Assembly: GCA_947623905.1 (NCBI GenBank)
Contig: CANQHX010000015.1
Coordinates: 1 to 32,446 of the forward strand
From: an uncultured Lachnospiraceae bacterium
GTDB lineage: Bacteria; Bacillota; Clostridia; Lachnospirales; Lachnospiraceae
Direction: 5' to 3'
Length of the DNA stretch: 32,446 nt
Shown here: positions 1-8,254 of the stretch, piece by piece
How positions within the stretch are numbered: position 1 is the first letter of the stretch
Layout of the letters: every line of letters begins with the position of its first letter
Notes under the pieces: generated by a model
The model's input: only the letters and a program-made list of their open reading frames with translations
What the model was told of the DNA's origin: nothing
Database searches by the model: none
Made by a program: the position numbers and the translations under genes

Positions 1-3
1 AAT

Positions 4-76
<73 letters not shown>

Positions 77-108
77 TCTTTTTTTCTGTATATCTGTTTT
101 TTCCGGAA

Positions 109-134
109 GCAGCTGCATTGTAAAATGCGGTTGT
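109..134 (+). other. Hairpin in the tRNA-Phe/lepB spacer
   Basis: Bases 109-119 pair with 124-134 over 11 positions (several G-U) around a GTAA loop. No T run follows it, so it is not a standard terminator. The rest of the 202-bp spacer (77-278) holds only T-rich sequence and a weak promoter-like pair. Confidence 0.3.
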
Positions 135-175
135 CACAGAAAATTCTTATTTAATCTCTTTTCTAAGTTCTTTTT

Positions 176-205
176 TTGTGGTATTGTATAGAAAGGCTTT
201 ATAAG
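176..205 (+). promoter_or_regulatory. Weak sigma-A-like promoter before lepB
   Basis: TTGTGG (176-181) and TATAAG (200-205) are separated by 18 bp. The -10 is one base off consensus but the -35 is poor. It is the best candidate in the spacer for starting the lepB transcript. Confidence 0.25.
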
Positions 206-278
206 GCTGGAGCGACCTGCCGGGATCGGACGGAAAAAAGCTGTCTGTGGACGCGGGCGCTCCGGAATGGAGAGTTAT

Positions 279-896
279 ATGGACAACAATATGGAAAATC
301 CGGCGGAGGAACCGGAAATTGCGGCAGAAATGCCGGAGGAAGAGAAAGGAACGAAAACGGACGTGGCTGCGGAGCTGCTGGACTGGGTGAAAGTGCTTGC
401 CATCGCGGTAGTGGCCGCGCTTCTCATCAATCATTTTCTTATTGCCAACGCGAGGATTCCCAGCGGGTCTATGGAGGACACGATCATGACGGGCAACAGG
501 CTCATCGGTCTGCGCACCGCATACTGGTTTTCCGAGCCCAAGAGGGGAGATATCGCCATCTTTTTGTATCCCGATGATGAGACGAAGACGTTCATAAAGC
601 GCGTCATCGGCCTGCCGGGAGAAAAGGTGGAGATCAGAGGGGGCCTTGTGTACATCAACGACAGCGATACACCGCTGAAGGAGGATTACATCAAAGGAGT
701 GCCCTCCGGTGATTTTGGTCCCTTTGAGGTGCCGGAAGACAGTTATTTCATGCTGGGAGACAACCGGCATGACTCCAAGGATTCCCGGTTCTGGATCAAT
801 CATTATGTAAAGAAGGAGAAAATACTGGCAAAAGCCATGTTCCGCTATTTCCCGTCCATTAAATGGCTGGCGGACACGCCGGATTACGGACAGTAA
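279..896 (+). CDS. lepB: Signal peptidase I
   Basis: This is a membrane-anchored serine protease that cuts signal peptides from exported proteins on the outer face of the membrane. The start at 279 is chosen because GGAG at 269-272 sits 6 bases upstream; the in-frame ATG at 267 has no ribosome binding site. An acidic N-terminal tail (about 25 residues) precedes one membrane helix (about residues 37-57). The catalytic Ser is in PSGSM (Ser64) and the catalytic Lys in KRVIGLPGE (Lys107). The box E motif GDNRHDSKDSR lies near the C-terminus. The usual Pro after SGSM is replaced by Asp (SGSMEDT). The length of 205 residues is normal for Gram-positive S26 peptidases. The next gene begins 12 bases downstream, so they are probably co-transcribed. 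Confidence 0.95.
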   Translation: MDNNMENPAEEPEIAAEMPEEEKGTKTDVAAELLDWVKVLAIAVVAALLINHFLIANARIPSGSMEDTIMTGNRLIGLRTAYWFSEPKRGDIAIFLYPDDETKTFIKRVIGLPGEKVEIRGGLVYINDSDTPLKEDYIKGVPSGDFGPFEVPEDSYFMLGDNRHDSKDSRFWINHYVKKEKILAKAMFRYFPSIKWLADTPDYGQ

Positions 897-908
897 ACGG
901 AGTATTCC

Positions 909-2483
909 ATGAAAAATCTATATGAAAAACTATCGGATTATGGCCAGGCAGATGTGTATCCGTTTCACATGCCCGGTCATAAACGGCATTTAGGCATGGA
1001 TTGCGATCCCTATCTTCTGGATATCACAGAGATAGAGGGGTTTGATTCTCTGCATCATGCGGAGGGGATCCTGCGGGATACGGCGCTTGCCGCCAATGAA
1101 TTGTACCGGGCAAAAGAGACGTTTTTGCTTGTAAACGGCAGCACTGGCGGGATACTGGCCGCTTTGGGCGCCTGCGGCAGGGGCGGCGTCATGGTGGCGG
1201 CACGCAACTGCCATAAGTCTGTGTACAACGGTCTTGCCATGCATCACATGCACGCACGGTATCTTGTGCCGGAGACGCTGACGTCATGGGGGATCGCCGG
1301 GGCGGTCACGGCCGGGCAGGTGGAAGCTGCTCTGGCGGAAAACAGGGAAAGCGGCCGCAGGACGGACGGCGTGGTGATCACGTCCCCCACCTACGAGGGT
1401 GTGGTATCCGATGTGAAAGCCATCGGGGAAGTGTGTCACAGATACGGCGTGCCGCTGATCGTGGACGCCGCCCACGGCGCGCATCTGGGCCTGGCGGGAG
1501 GAGAAATGTTTCCTCCGTCGGCGGTGGCCTGCGGAGGGGATATTGTGGTGCACAGCATTCACAAGACGCTGCCGGCCATGACGCAGACCGCGCTTCTGCA
1601 TATTCGGGGAGATCTGGTGCCGGAGAAAAAGCTGAGACGTCTTCTTGCCGCGTACCAGACGTCCAGTCCGTCCTATGTGCTCATGGCAGGCATCAGTCGG
1701 TGCGTTACGCTGCTGAAGGAGCAGGGGAACGAGCTGTTTGAGCAGTATGAAAAGCGGCTTGCGGCGCTGCGCAGGGAGCTTGGACAGTGCAGGCAGATCC
1801 GGCTTTTTGCCCTCCCGGAAGGAACCTGTGATCCGGGCAAGATCGTTCTGTTCGTGCCGGGAGAAAAGCTTACCGGAAAGCAGTTTATGGACCTGCTGCG
1901 GCGGGAATACGGTCTGGAGCTGGAGATGGCCGGACCGGACTATGTGATCGCCATGACTTCTGTCATGGATACGGAAGAAGGATTTGCGCGGCTGGAAAAG
2001 GCCGTGACGGAGATAGACAGGCGGCTTGCTTCCATGCCGGCCCGGCAGGAGGCGGATGATATGCCGTCAGAGGGACGGCCGCCGCGGGCGCAGGATATAC
2101 CGCCGGAGCGGCTGTGGGCGGATGATATATTGCCGGAGCTGCCGCGGACACAGGATATACCGGAGGCGGTGCTGGAGCCCTGGCAGGCGCTGGATATGCT
2201 GGAGCGGAGAGCCGGGAGGACGGACGCGCCGGAGGCGGGAAACCGCAAGGCACATGAGGAACCGATCCGGACGCCTCTGGAGCAGGCGGCCGGCCGGGTC
2301 AGCTGTGAATATGCTTATGTGTATCCGCCTGGCATTCCTCTGGTGGTGCCGGGGGAAGTATTCACCGAAGAGCTATGCGCCGCCCTTGGCCGGGCGCGGC
2401 GGCAGGGCCTTTCCGTGGAAGGCATGGAGGACGCCGCGGGAGAGTTCGTGTGGACAGTAGAACGGAGCAGCATATATGGGTAA
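909..2483 (+). CDS. Orn/Lys/Arg decarboxylase family PLP enzyme
   Basis: This is a fold-type I pyridoxal-phosphate enzyme of the Orn/Lys/Arg decarboxylase family, the clostridial and bacillar form related to YaaO/SpeA. The family removes the carboxyl group of a basic amino acid to make a polyamine precursor; the exact substrate cannot be read here. Visible signatures are FHMPGHK near residue 20, the PLP-ring Asp186 in VDAAHG with His189, and the Schiff-base Lys219 in SIHKTLPAMTQ. The C-terminal domain has the YPPGIPLVVPGE motif. A Pro/Asp/Arg-rich linker with an internal duplication (residues 382-425) separates the main fold from that domain. The ribosome binding site CGGAG lies 8 bases before the ATG. 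The end overlaps the next gene by 8 bases. Confidence 0.9.
   Translation: MKNLYEKLSDYGQADVYPFHMPGHKRHLGMDCDPYLLDITEIEGFDSLHHAEGILRDTALAANELYRAKETFLLVNGSTGGILAALGACGRGGVMVAARNCHKSVYNGLAMHHMHARYLVPETLTSWGIAGAVTAGQVEAALAENRESGRRTDGVVITSPTYEGVVSDVKAIGEVCHRYGVPLIVDAAHGAHLGLAGGEMFPPSAVACGGDIVVHSIHKTLPAMTQTALLHIRGDLVPEKKLRRLLAAYQTSSPSYVLMAGISRCVTLLKEQGNELFEQYEKRLAALRRELGQCRQIRLFALPEGTCDPGKIVLFVPGEKLTGKQFMDLLRREYGLELEMAGPDYVIAMTSVMDTEEGFARLEKAVTEIDRRLASMPARQEADDMPSEGRPPRAQDIPPERLWADDILPELPRTQDIPEAVLEPWQALDMLERRAGRTDAPEAGNRKAHEEPIRTPLEQAAGRVSCEYAYVYPPGIPLVVPGEVFTEELCAALGRARRQGLSVEGMEDAAGEFVWTVERSSIYG
2052..2183 (+). repeat. Degenerate tandem duplication inside the decarboxylase gene
   Basis: Two units of about 66 bp (2052-2117 and 2118-2183) both begin GCGGATGATAT and both contain CAGGATATACCG (2090-2101 and 2150-2161), with a 6-bp shift between them. 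They encode two copies of a Pro/Glu/Arg-rich 22-residue unit of the form ADD...P...QDIP. A fainter third echo may follow. The reading frame is kept. Confidence 0.6.
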
Positions 2484-3084
2484 GATCTTTTACATTATGG
2501 GAAAAAGTGCATCCGGGAAGGATACCATTTATCACCGGCTGATCACGGATCGGGCGCTGCACCGGGAGATGGGCGCTGCGCTGGATCGGATCGTGCCCTA
2601 TACGACCCGGCCCATCCGGGACGGGGAAACAGAGGGCGTAGAATATCATTTTGTCACGGAACAGCGGCGGGCGGAAATGGACGCTGCCGGGAAGATCATT
2701 GAACAGCGGACCTATCAGACGGTGTACGGCCCGTGGACCTATTTTACCGCGGACGACGGCCTGCGCCCGGAAGAGGATTCCTATCTGGTGATCGGGACGC
2801 TGGAGGGGTTCATCAGCATGCGAAATTATTTCGGAGCGGACCGCATCGTTCCCCTGTATATTACATTGGACGACGGAGAGCGGCTTCAGCGGGCGCTGGA
2901 CAGGGAGCGGAGCCAGAAGCATCCCGGCTATGAAGAAATGTGCCGCCGCTTCCTGGCGGATCAGAGGGATTTTTCTCCGGAAAAGCTGAGAGCGGCCGGA
3001 ATAGACCGGGAATATGTCAATGATCGTCTGGAAATTTGTATAAAAGAGATCGCGAGCTCCATAAAACAGGCGGTAAATCCTTGA
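2476..3084 (+). CDS. Guanylate kinase-like P-loop protein
   Basis: This is a 202-residue nucleoside-monophosphate kinase of the guanylate kinase family. The P-loop is GKSASGKDT (residues 9-17). The GMP-binding hallmark TTRPIRDGETEGVEYHF follows, matching the guanylate kinase pattern TTR.xR.GE..G.DYHF. The second nucleotide-binding stretch reads YQTVYGPWTYFT, where classical guanylate kinases have a YGT motif, so this is probably a paralogue and not the housekeeping enzyme. It starts inside the end of the decarboxylase gene (8-base overlap), which suggests translational coupling. Converting GMP to GDP is the family reaction; actual activity here is an inference. Confidence 0.8.
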   Translation: MGKIFYIMGKSASGKDTIYHRLITDRALHREMGAALDRIVPYTTRPIRDGETEGVEYHFVTEQRRAEMDAAGKIIEQRTYQTVYGPWTYFTADDGLRPEEDSYLVIGTLEGFISMRNYFGADRIVPLYITLDDGERLQRALDRERSQKHPGYEEMCRRFLADQRDFSPEKLRAAGIDREYVNDRLEICIKEIASSIKQAVNP

Positions 3085-3124
3085 AAAAAGCGAGGATTTA
3101 CTAGGAAAATCACCGGCGGCATGG

Positions 3125-3251
3125 TATAATGACGAGGAAAGCACCCATGACGCCTGCGTCAGCGGGTGTTTGACGACCATCCCCATCGAGACTACAGTCG
3201 AGGCAGGAAAAGCGGCCATGGAAAAGGCACCGTGCTCCCTCCGGCGGGCAC
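3125..3251 (+). promoter_or_regulatory. Possible promoter and structured leader before holB
   Basis: A perfect TATAAT lies at 3125-3130, but no good -35 is placed 16-18 bp upstream. Downstream is a two-part hairpin: 3142-3146 pairs with 3164-3168, and 3148-3152 with 3157-3161 around a CCTG loop. A second hairpin (3232-3237 with 3246-3251) ends 6 bases before the holB ribosome binding site GAGG. This fills the 182-bp gap between the guanylate-kinase-like gene and holB. No known riboswitch class is recognised. Confidence 0.35.
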
Positions 3252-3266
3252 AGAAATGAGGCGTGT

Positions 3267-4262
3267 ATGACAACATTCAAACAGATCAGAGGTTTGTCGC
3301 AGGTAAAAAATTATCTTCAGAAGGCGCTGTACAACCAGCAGATATCCCATGCCTATATCCTCAGCGGAGAGACAGGCAGCGGAAAACATTCGGTAGCGGC
3401 CGCCTTTGCAGCGGCGCTTTTGTGTGAGAACCGGACAGACGACGCCTGCGGTACCTGTCCTTCCTGCGTACAGGCCGCCAGCGGCAACCATCCGGATATT
3501 ATCTGGGTGACCCATGAAAAGCCGGCCAGCATCAGCGTGGACGACATCCGCCAGCAGGTAAACCGGTCCGTTGCCATCCGGCCTTATTCCGGCACTCATA
3601 AGGTATATATCATACCTGACGGGGAGATGATGACTACACAGGCGCAGAACGCGCTGTTAAAGACCATCGAGGAGCCGCCGGAATATGTAGTGATCATACT
3701 GCTCACCACAAACGAGCAGATGCTCCTTCCCACCATCACGTCCCGATGTGTTACCCTGCCTCTGCGGCCGGTGAGCAGGCGGGCAGTGAAGAATTATCTC
3801 ATGGAGGAGTACAGGCTGCCGGATTATGAAGCCGGGATCTGTGCCAATTTTGCCCAGGGAAATATCGGCAAGGCGGTGAAGCTGGCTACTCAGGAAAATT
3901 TTTCCGCCATCAAAAACCAGGTGATCGCGCTGGCCAGATATATCGGGGATATGAGCGTCAACCAGGCGGTGGAAGGCATTAAAAACTATAAGGAATACAA
4001 GATAGAGATCCAGGATTTTCTGGATTTCCTGGCTGTATGGTACAGGGATATCCTGCTGTTCAAGACTACGCTGGACGCCAACGAGGTGATCTTCCACGAT
4101 CAGCTTTCGGCCATTATGCACCAGGCAAACGACTGCAGCTATGACGGGCTGGAGAAGATCCTCCAGGCCATTGATACGGCCAAGATCCGGCTGGCAGCAA
4201 ATGTGAATTTTGACCTGACCATGGAGCTTCTTGTACTGACGATCAAGGAAAATATCGCGTAA
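3267..4262 (+). CDS. holB: DNA polymerase III delta' subunit
   Basis: This is a clamp-loader subunit of the AAA+ family that helps load the sliding clamp onto primed DNA. The Walker A motif is GETGSGKHS with Lys40. The four-Cys zinc module of clamp-loader subunits is present (Cys53, Cys61, Cys64, Cys67). The TSRC sensor motif follows ALLKTIEEPPE. The length of 331 residues is typical. The neighbours ricT, trmN6-like and rsmI are the same as in the holB region of Bacillus, which supports delta' over the gamma/tau subunit DnaX. The ribosome binding site GAGG (3258-3261) supports this start. Confidence 0.95.
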   Translation: MTTFKQIRGLSQVKNYLQKALYNQQISHAYILSGETGSGKHSVAAAFAAALLCENRTDDACGTCPSCVQAASGNHPDIIWVTHEKPASISVDDIRQQVNRSVAIRPYSGTHKVYIIPDGEMMTTQAQNALLKTIEEPPEYVVIILLTTNEQMLLPTITSRCVTLPLRPVSRRAVKNYLMEEYRLPDYEAGICANFAQGNIGKAVKLATQENFSAIKNQVIALARYIGDMSVNQAVEGIKNYKEYKIEIQDFLDFLAVWYRDILLFKTTLDANEVIFHDQLSAIMHQANDCSYDGLEKILQAIDTAKIRLAANVNFDLTMELLVLTIKENIA

Positions 4263-4288
4263 ATCAGAATCGGAAACGGAGATAACAT

Positions 4289-5200
4289 ATGACAGATATT
4301 ATCGGAGTGCGGTTCCGCACAGCCGGAAAGGTATATTATTTTGACCCGGCAGGCATCAGCGTAAAACGGGGCGATCATGTGATCGTGGAGACTGCCAAGG
4401 GAGTGGAATACGGCAATGTGGTGCTGGGCGTGACGCCCATGGACGAGAAGCATATCGTTCAGCCTTTAAAAAAGATCCTCCGGGTGGCCACCCGGGAGGA
4501 TGAAAAACGGTACGCGGACAACCGGCAGAAGGAAAAAGAGGCTTTTGACATCTGCCGGGAGAAGATAAAGAAGCATCAGCTGGAGATGAAACTCATCGAT
4601 ACAGAGTACACCTTCGACGGAAACAAGATTCTGTTCTACTTTACCGCCAACGGAAGGATCGATTTCCGGGAGCTGGTGAAGGATCTGGCGTCGGTGTTCC
4701 GCACCCGCATCGAACTGCGGCAGATCGGCGTGCGGGATGAGACCAAGCTGCGGGGCGGCATCGGCGTGTGCGGACGGCCTTACTGCTGCAGCACGTTTTT
4801 GTCGGAATTTGCCCCGGTGTCCATCAAGATGGCCAAAGAGCAGAGCCTTTCCCTCAATCCCACCAAGATCTCCGGCGTGTGCGGGCGGCTGATGTGCTGC
4901 CTGAAAAACGAGCAGGAAACGTATGAGGATCTCAACAGCCGCCTGCCGGGCGTGGGGGATACAGTGACTACGCCTGACGGCACAAAGGGCCAGGTGCAGA
5001 GCGTCAGCGTGCTGCGCCAGCGGGTGAAGGTAGTCATCACGAAGGATGATGAGAAAGAGCTGGTGGAATATCCTGCGGCAGAACTTACTTTTAAGCCCCG
5101 CCGGAAGAAAAAAGACAAAGAGAAGAAAAATGAAGACTGGGATCTGAAAAAACTGGAAAAGCTGGAGCAGGAAGAAAGCAGCGGCTCCAGGCTGTCGTGA
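4289..5200 (+). CDS. ricT: RicT/YaaT, PSP1-domain protein
   Basis: This PSP1 C-terminal domain protein is the homologue of Bacillus YaaT/RicT. In Bacillus, RicT forms a complex with RicA and RicF that supports RNase Y-dependent mRNA maturation, sporulation and competence, and it binds iron-sulfur clusters. Two matching cysteine clusters are visible: CGRPYCC (Cys161, Cys166, Cys167) and CGRLMCC (Cys198, Cys203, Cys204). The last 35 residues are Lys/Glu-rich and probably disordered. A GGAG ribosome binding site precedes the ATG. The stop overlaps the GTG start of the next gene by 4 bases. Confidence 0.93.
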   Translation: MTDIIGVRFRTAGKVYYFDPAGISVKRGDHVIVETAKGVEYGNVVLGVTPMDEKHIVQPLKKILRVATREDEKRYADNRQKEKEAFDICREKIKKHQLEMKLIDTEYTFDGNKILFYFTANGRIDFRELVKDLASVFRTRIELRQIGVRDETKLRGGIGVCGRPYCCSTFLSEFAPVSIKMAKEQSLSLNPTKISGVCGRLMCCLKNEQETYEDLNSRLPGVGDTVTTPDGTKGQVQSVSVLRQRVKVVITKDDEKELVEYPAAELTFKPRRKKKDKEKKNEDWDLKKLEKLEQEESSGSRLS

Positions 5201-6021
5201 GCGGTGTTTTTCAGCCGGTGGAAAATGTGACATTGTTGCCCGGGGAACGGATCGATGACCTGCAGTGTAAGGGGTACGGCATCATCCAGCACCCGGACAA
5301 ATTTTGTTTTGGCATTGACGCGGTGCTGCTGGCTGCATACGGAAAAGTAAAAGCAAAAGAGAAGATGCTGGATCTGGGTACCGGCACGGGGATCCTGCCC
5401 ATCCTTATGGCGGCAAAGACGCCGGGAAAGCATTTCACCGGGGTGGAGATCCAGCCGGAAAGCGTGGATATGGCCCGGCGCAGCGTAAAGATGAACGGAC
5501 TGGAAGACCGCATTGACATACTGGAGGGAGATATTGCCCATCTGGAGCAGGTGGTGGAAGCAGGCGCTTTTCATGTGGTAGTATCCAACCCTCCCTATAT
5601 GCCCGCCGCCCACGGGTTTGTGTGCGACAATCCGCAGAAGGCCCTTGCCCGGCAGGAAATCGCCTGTACTCTGGCAGATGTGATCGCTCAGGGAGCGAGG
5701 GCCCTTGTGGAAAAGGGAAGGTTTTATATGGTGCACCGGCCGGAACGGCTGGGGGAGATCATTGTGGGATTTCATGAAAACGGTATAGAGGTCAAAGGGA
5801 TGCGGCTGGTGTATCCGTATGTCCACAAGGAGCCCCGCCTGGTGCTCATAGAAGGCCTGAAGGGCGGCCGTCCCGGCATGAAGGCAGAACGGCCCCTTGT
5901 GGTCTACGAGAACGACGGCACGTATACGGAGGAAGTCCTCGGGCTGTACGGACAGGTGCAGCAGGAGGCGGTTCCCTTAAAACGGGAGGAAAACCGGAAA
6001 CGGAGAGAAAAAGAAGGTTAG
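5197..6021 (+). CDS. tRNA1(Val) adenine-N6 methyltransferase-like protein
   Basis: This is a class I SAM-dependent methyltransferase of the TrmN6/YabB type. Motif I is LDLGTGTG (Asp59 onwards) and the catalytic motif of N6-adenine methyltransferases is NPPY at residues 131-134. The family modifies A37 of tRNA-Val; that substrate is inferred from family. The protein starts with GTG inside the ricT stop (GTGA overlap). The C-terminal 20 residues are strongly basic. The place between ricT and rsmI matches yabB in Bacillus. Confidence 0.88.
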   Translation: MSGVFQPVENVTLLPGERIDDLQCKGYGIIQHPDKFCFGIDAVLLAAYGKVKAKEKMLDLGTGTGILPILMAAKTPGKHFTGVEIQPESVDMARRSVKMNGLEDRIDILEGDIAHLEQVVEAGAFHVVVSNPPYMPAAHGFVCDNPQKALARQEIACTLADVIAQGARALVEKGRFYMVHRPERLGEIIVGFHENGIEVKGMRLVYPYVHKEPRLVLIEGLKGGRPGMKAERPLVVYENDGTYTEEVLGLYGQVQQEAVPLKREENRKRREKEG

Positions 6022-6025
6022 AGCT

Positions 6026-6862
6026 ATGGCCGGACGTCTGTATCTTTGCCCTACTCCCATCGGCAATCTGGAGGATATGCCGGTGCGGGTGCTGGGCGTA
6101 CTGAAAAAAGTAAATCGGATCGCGGCAGAGGATACGAGGAATACCCTGCGGCTGCTGAACCACTTTGAGATCAAAACGCCCATGACCAGCTATCATGAGC
6201 ATAATAAGACGGAAAAAGCGGTGTACCTTACGGGGCTGCTGCAGCAGGGGCAGGATATCGCCGTAGTGACAGACGCGGGCACGCCTGCTATTTCCGATCC
6301 GGGCGAAGTGCTGGTGCGCATGTGTCACGAGCAGGGGATACAGGTGGTGTCCCTTCCGGGACCCTGTGCCTGTGTCACTGCCCTGGCGGCTTCGGGACAG
6401 GATACGAGAAGATTCTGTTTTGAAGGTTTCCTTCCGGCGGATAAAAAGGCGCGGCGGCAGCGGCTGGCCATGCTGGAGCAGGAGACCCGGACTATGGTGC
6501 TGTACGAGGCGCCCCACCATCTGGCGGCAACGCTGGAAGAACTGTTCTCTGTGCTGGGGGACCGGCAGATGACCGTTTGCCGGGAGCTGACGAAGCTCCA
6601 TGAGGAATATATCATGACTACTGTGGGGGACGCTCTGGAAAAATATCGCAGCGAGCCGCCCAGAGGAGAATATGTGCTGGTCATCGCGGGCCGCAGCGTA
6701 TCGCAGCTGGAGGAAGCCTCCCGGGCAAAATGGGACAGTGTGTCCCTTTCGGAGCATATGTCCATTTACGAAGAGCAGGGAATGGACCGGAAGGAGGCTA
6801 TGCGGCAGGTGGCAAAGGACAGGGGCATTTCCAGAAGGGATGTGTACCAGGGCCTTTTGTGA
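6026..6862 (+). CDS. rsmI: 16S rRNA (cytidine-1402 2'-O) methyltransferase
   Basis: This SAM-dependent tetrapyrrole-methylase-fold enzyme methylates the ribose of C1402 in the decoding centre of 16S rRNA. Family signatures in order are LYLCPTPIGNLEDMPVR at the N-terminus, AEDTRNTLRLLNHF, TDAGTPAISDPG, LPGPCA and FEGFLP. The 278 residues match the family length. The ATG is 4 bases after the previous stop, so the two are one transcription unit. Confidence 0.96.
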   Translation: MAGRLYLCPTPIGNLEDMPVRVLGVLKKVNRIAAEDTRNTLRLLNHFEIKTPMTSYHEHNKTEKAVYLTGLLQQGQDIAVVTDAGTPAISDPGEVLVRMCHEQGIQVVSLPGPCACVTALAASGQDTRRFCFEGFLPADKKARRQRLAMLEQETRTMVLYEAPHHLAATLEELFSVLGDRQMTVCRELTKLHEEYIMTTVGDALEKYRSEPPRGEYVLVIAGRSVSQLEEASRAKWDSVSLSEHMSIYEEQGMDRKEAMRQVAKDRGISRRDVYQGLL

Positions 6863-6921
6863 GGAATTTTTTTCCCGCAAAAAGCATAGGGTGTAACAGA
6901 ATATCCCCGGAGGATGGATCT

Positions 6922-7428
6922 TTGGACACCTTTGTGAATTTTCTGTCGGGATTGTTTATTCCCCTGCTTGTGTTTTATATCGTGGGATTCGGGCTGCTGA
7001 TGAAATGCCCTGTGTTTGACGCCTTTACAGACGGCGCAAAGGACGGGTTTCACGTGGCGGTTTCCATACTGCCCACGCTGATCGGATTGATAGCGGGTGT
7101 GAGAGTGCTTCGGGCCTCCGGCTTTCTGGACTGGCTGGCAGGCCTGCTCCCCCGCGGCGTGTTGCCGGTACCGTTGGTACCGGTAATTTTAATGCGCCCG
7201 TTTTCCTCTTCGGCGGCCACGGGGCTGGCGCTGGACATCTTTAAGGAATACGGGCCGGATTCCTATCTGGGCCGCGCGGCGTCCATATTGCTCAGCTGTA
7301 CCGAGACGGTATTTTATACTATGAGCCTTTATTTTGTCACGGTAAAGGTGACGAAGACCCGGTGGACCATGGCGGGCGCCATGCTTGCCACGGCGGCGGG
7401 AGTGGCAGCCAGCCTGTGGCTGGCGTAA
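6922..7428 (+). CDS. spmB: Spore maturation protein B
   Basis: This membrane protein is involved in spore core dehydration. The start is set at TTG 6922 because GGAGG (6909-6913) sits 8 bases upstream and the resulting 168 residues match the family length. Longer frames reaching back into rsmI have no ribosome binding site. Hydrophobic segments alternate along the whole protein. Typical SpmB stretches are the SILPTLIGL region, RASG, RPFSSSAATGLALDI and YGPDSYLGR. The gate-like Ser/Thr-rich segment resembles nucleoside-transporter-like proteins. It lies before spmA here, while Bacillus has spmA first. Confidence 0.92.
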   Translation: MDTFVNFLSGLFIPLLVFYIVGFGLLMKCPVFDAFTDGAKDGFHVAVSILPTLIGLIAGVRVLRASGFLDWLAGLLPRGVLPVPLVPVILMRPFSSSAATGLALDIFKEYGPDSYLGRAASILLSCTETVFYTMSLYFVTVKVTKTRWTMAGAMLATAAGVAASLWLA

Positions 7429-7510
7429 GAAGGCGGCAGGATACTTTACAGGCAGAGGGAAATGCCGCATGGGAAACAGGCGGCGGAAAAAGGGGAAGGG
7501 GGATGGAGCT

Positions 7511-8137
7511 ATGCTCAATGGGATCTGGGCGGGCATGCTTTTGATCGGGATCGTGTTTGCGGCTCTCCACGGCACGCTGGACCAGGTGGGCCAGGGCCTT
7601 CTGGATGGGACCGGGGAGGCCGTGACCCTGGCCATATCCATGGTGGGGGTCATGGGACTGTGGTGCGGTCTCATGGAGATCGCCCGGCAAAGCGGTCTGC
7701 TGCAGGCGCTGAATAAAATGTGCAGGCCGCTGATCCGGTGGCTGTATCCCCATATTCACAAAGACGATCCTGTTCAGGAACTCATCGCCACCAATATGGT
7801 GGCCAATCTGCTGGGGCTGGGCAATGCCGCAACCCCCGCGGGCTTACACGCCATGAAGGAGCTGGAGCGTCTGGAGGAGCAGCGCCGGGGCGCAAAAACA
7901 GAGCGGGAAGACGCCCGCCCTGTTCCGAAAGGGGTGGCCAGCAATGAGATGTGCACGCTGCTTGTGCTGAACATTTCCTCCCTCCAGCTGCTTCCCGTGA
8001 CCATGATCGCCTACCGGTCCCAGTACGGCAGCGTGGATCCCACATCTATCGTAGGGCCGGCCATCGTGGCCACCGCCATCAGTACGGCGGTGGCAGTGGT
8101 GTTCTGCAAGATTATGCAGCGGCGGAAGAAACGATAG
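7511..8137 (+). CDS. spmA: Spore maturation protein A
   Basis: This is the membrane partner of SpmB. The start at 7511 gives 208 residues beginning MLNGIWAGM and matches the family N-terminus. Upstream in-frame ATGs would add a basic, non-conserved extension that overlaps spmB. Conserved SpmA features are the MGLWCGLMEIARQSGLL region, MCRPLIRWLYPHI, and NMVANLLGLGNAATPAGL. About 25 charged residues (near 120-145) form a loop before the last membrane segments. The spacing from spmB is 82 bases and the two are likely co-transcribed. Confidence 0.92.
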   Translation: MLNGIWAGMLLIGIVFAALHGTLDQVGQGLLDGTGEAVTLAISMVGVMGLWCGLMEIARQSGLLQALNKMCRPLIRWLYPHIHKDDPVQELIATNMVANLLGLGNAATPAGLHAMKELERLEEQRRGAKTEREDARPVPKGVASNEMCTLLVLNISSLQLLPVTMIAYRSQYGSVDPTSIVGPAIVATAISTAVAVVFCKIMQRRKKR

Positions 8138-8169
8138 TTTTTTGAGAAAATTTAATGCAATATTATAGA

Positions 8170-8198
8170 TGTACAAATCAATTTTAAAGAATTATAAT
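8170..8198 (+). promoter_or_regulatory. Promoter of the AlbA_2 gene
   Basis: TGTACA (8170-8175, four of six bases of the -35 consensus) and a perfect TATAAT (8193-8198) are 17 bp apart. They lie about 57 bp before the start codon at the left edge of the AT-rich block. Confidence 0.5.
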
Positions 8199-8254
8199 AC
8201 AAATAGTAGGTGAAGTATTGTTGAAACAAATTGTATAAATTGGGGTGGTATGTA

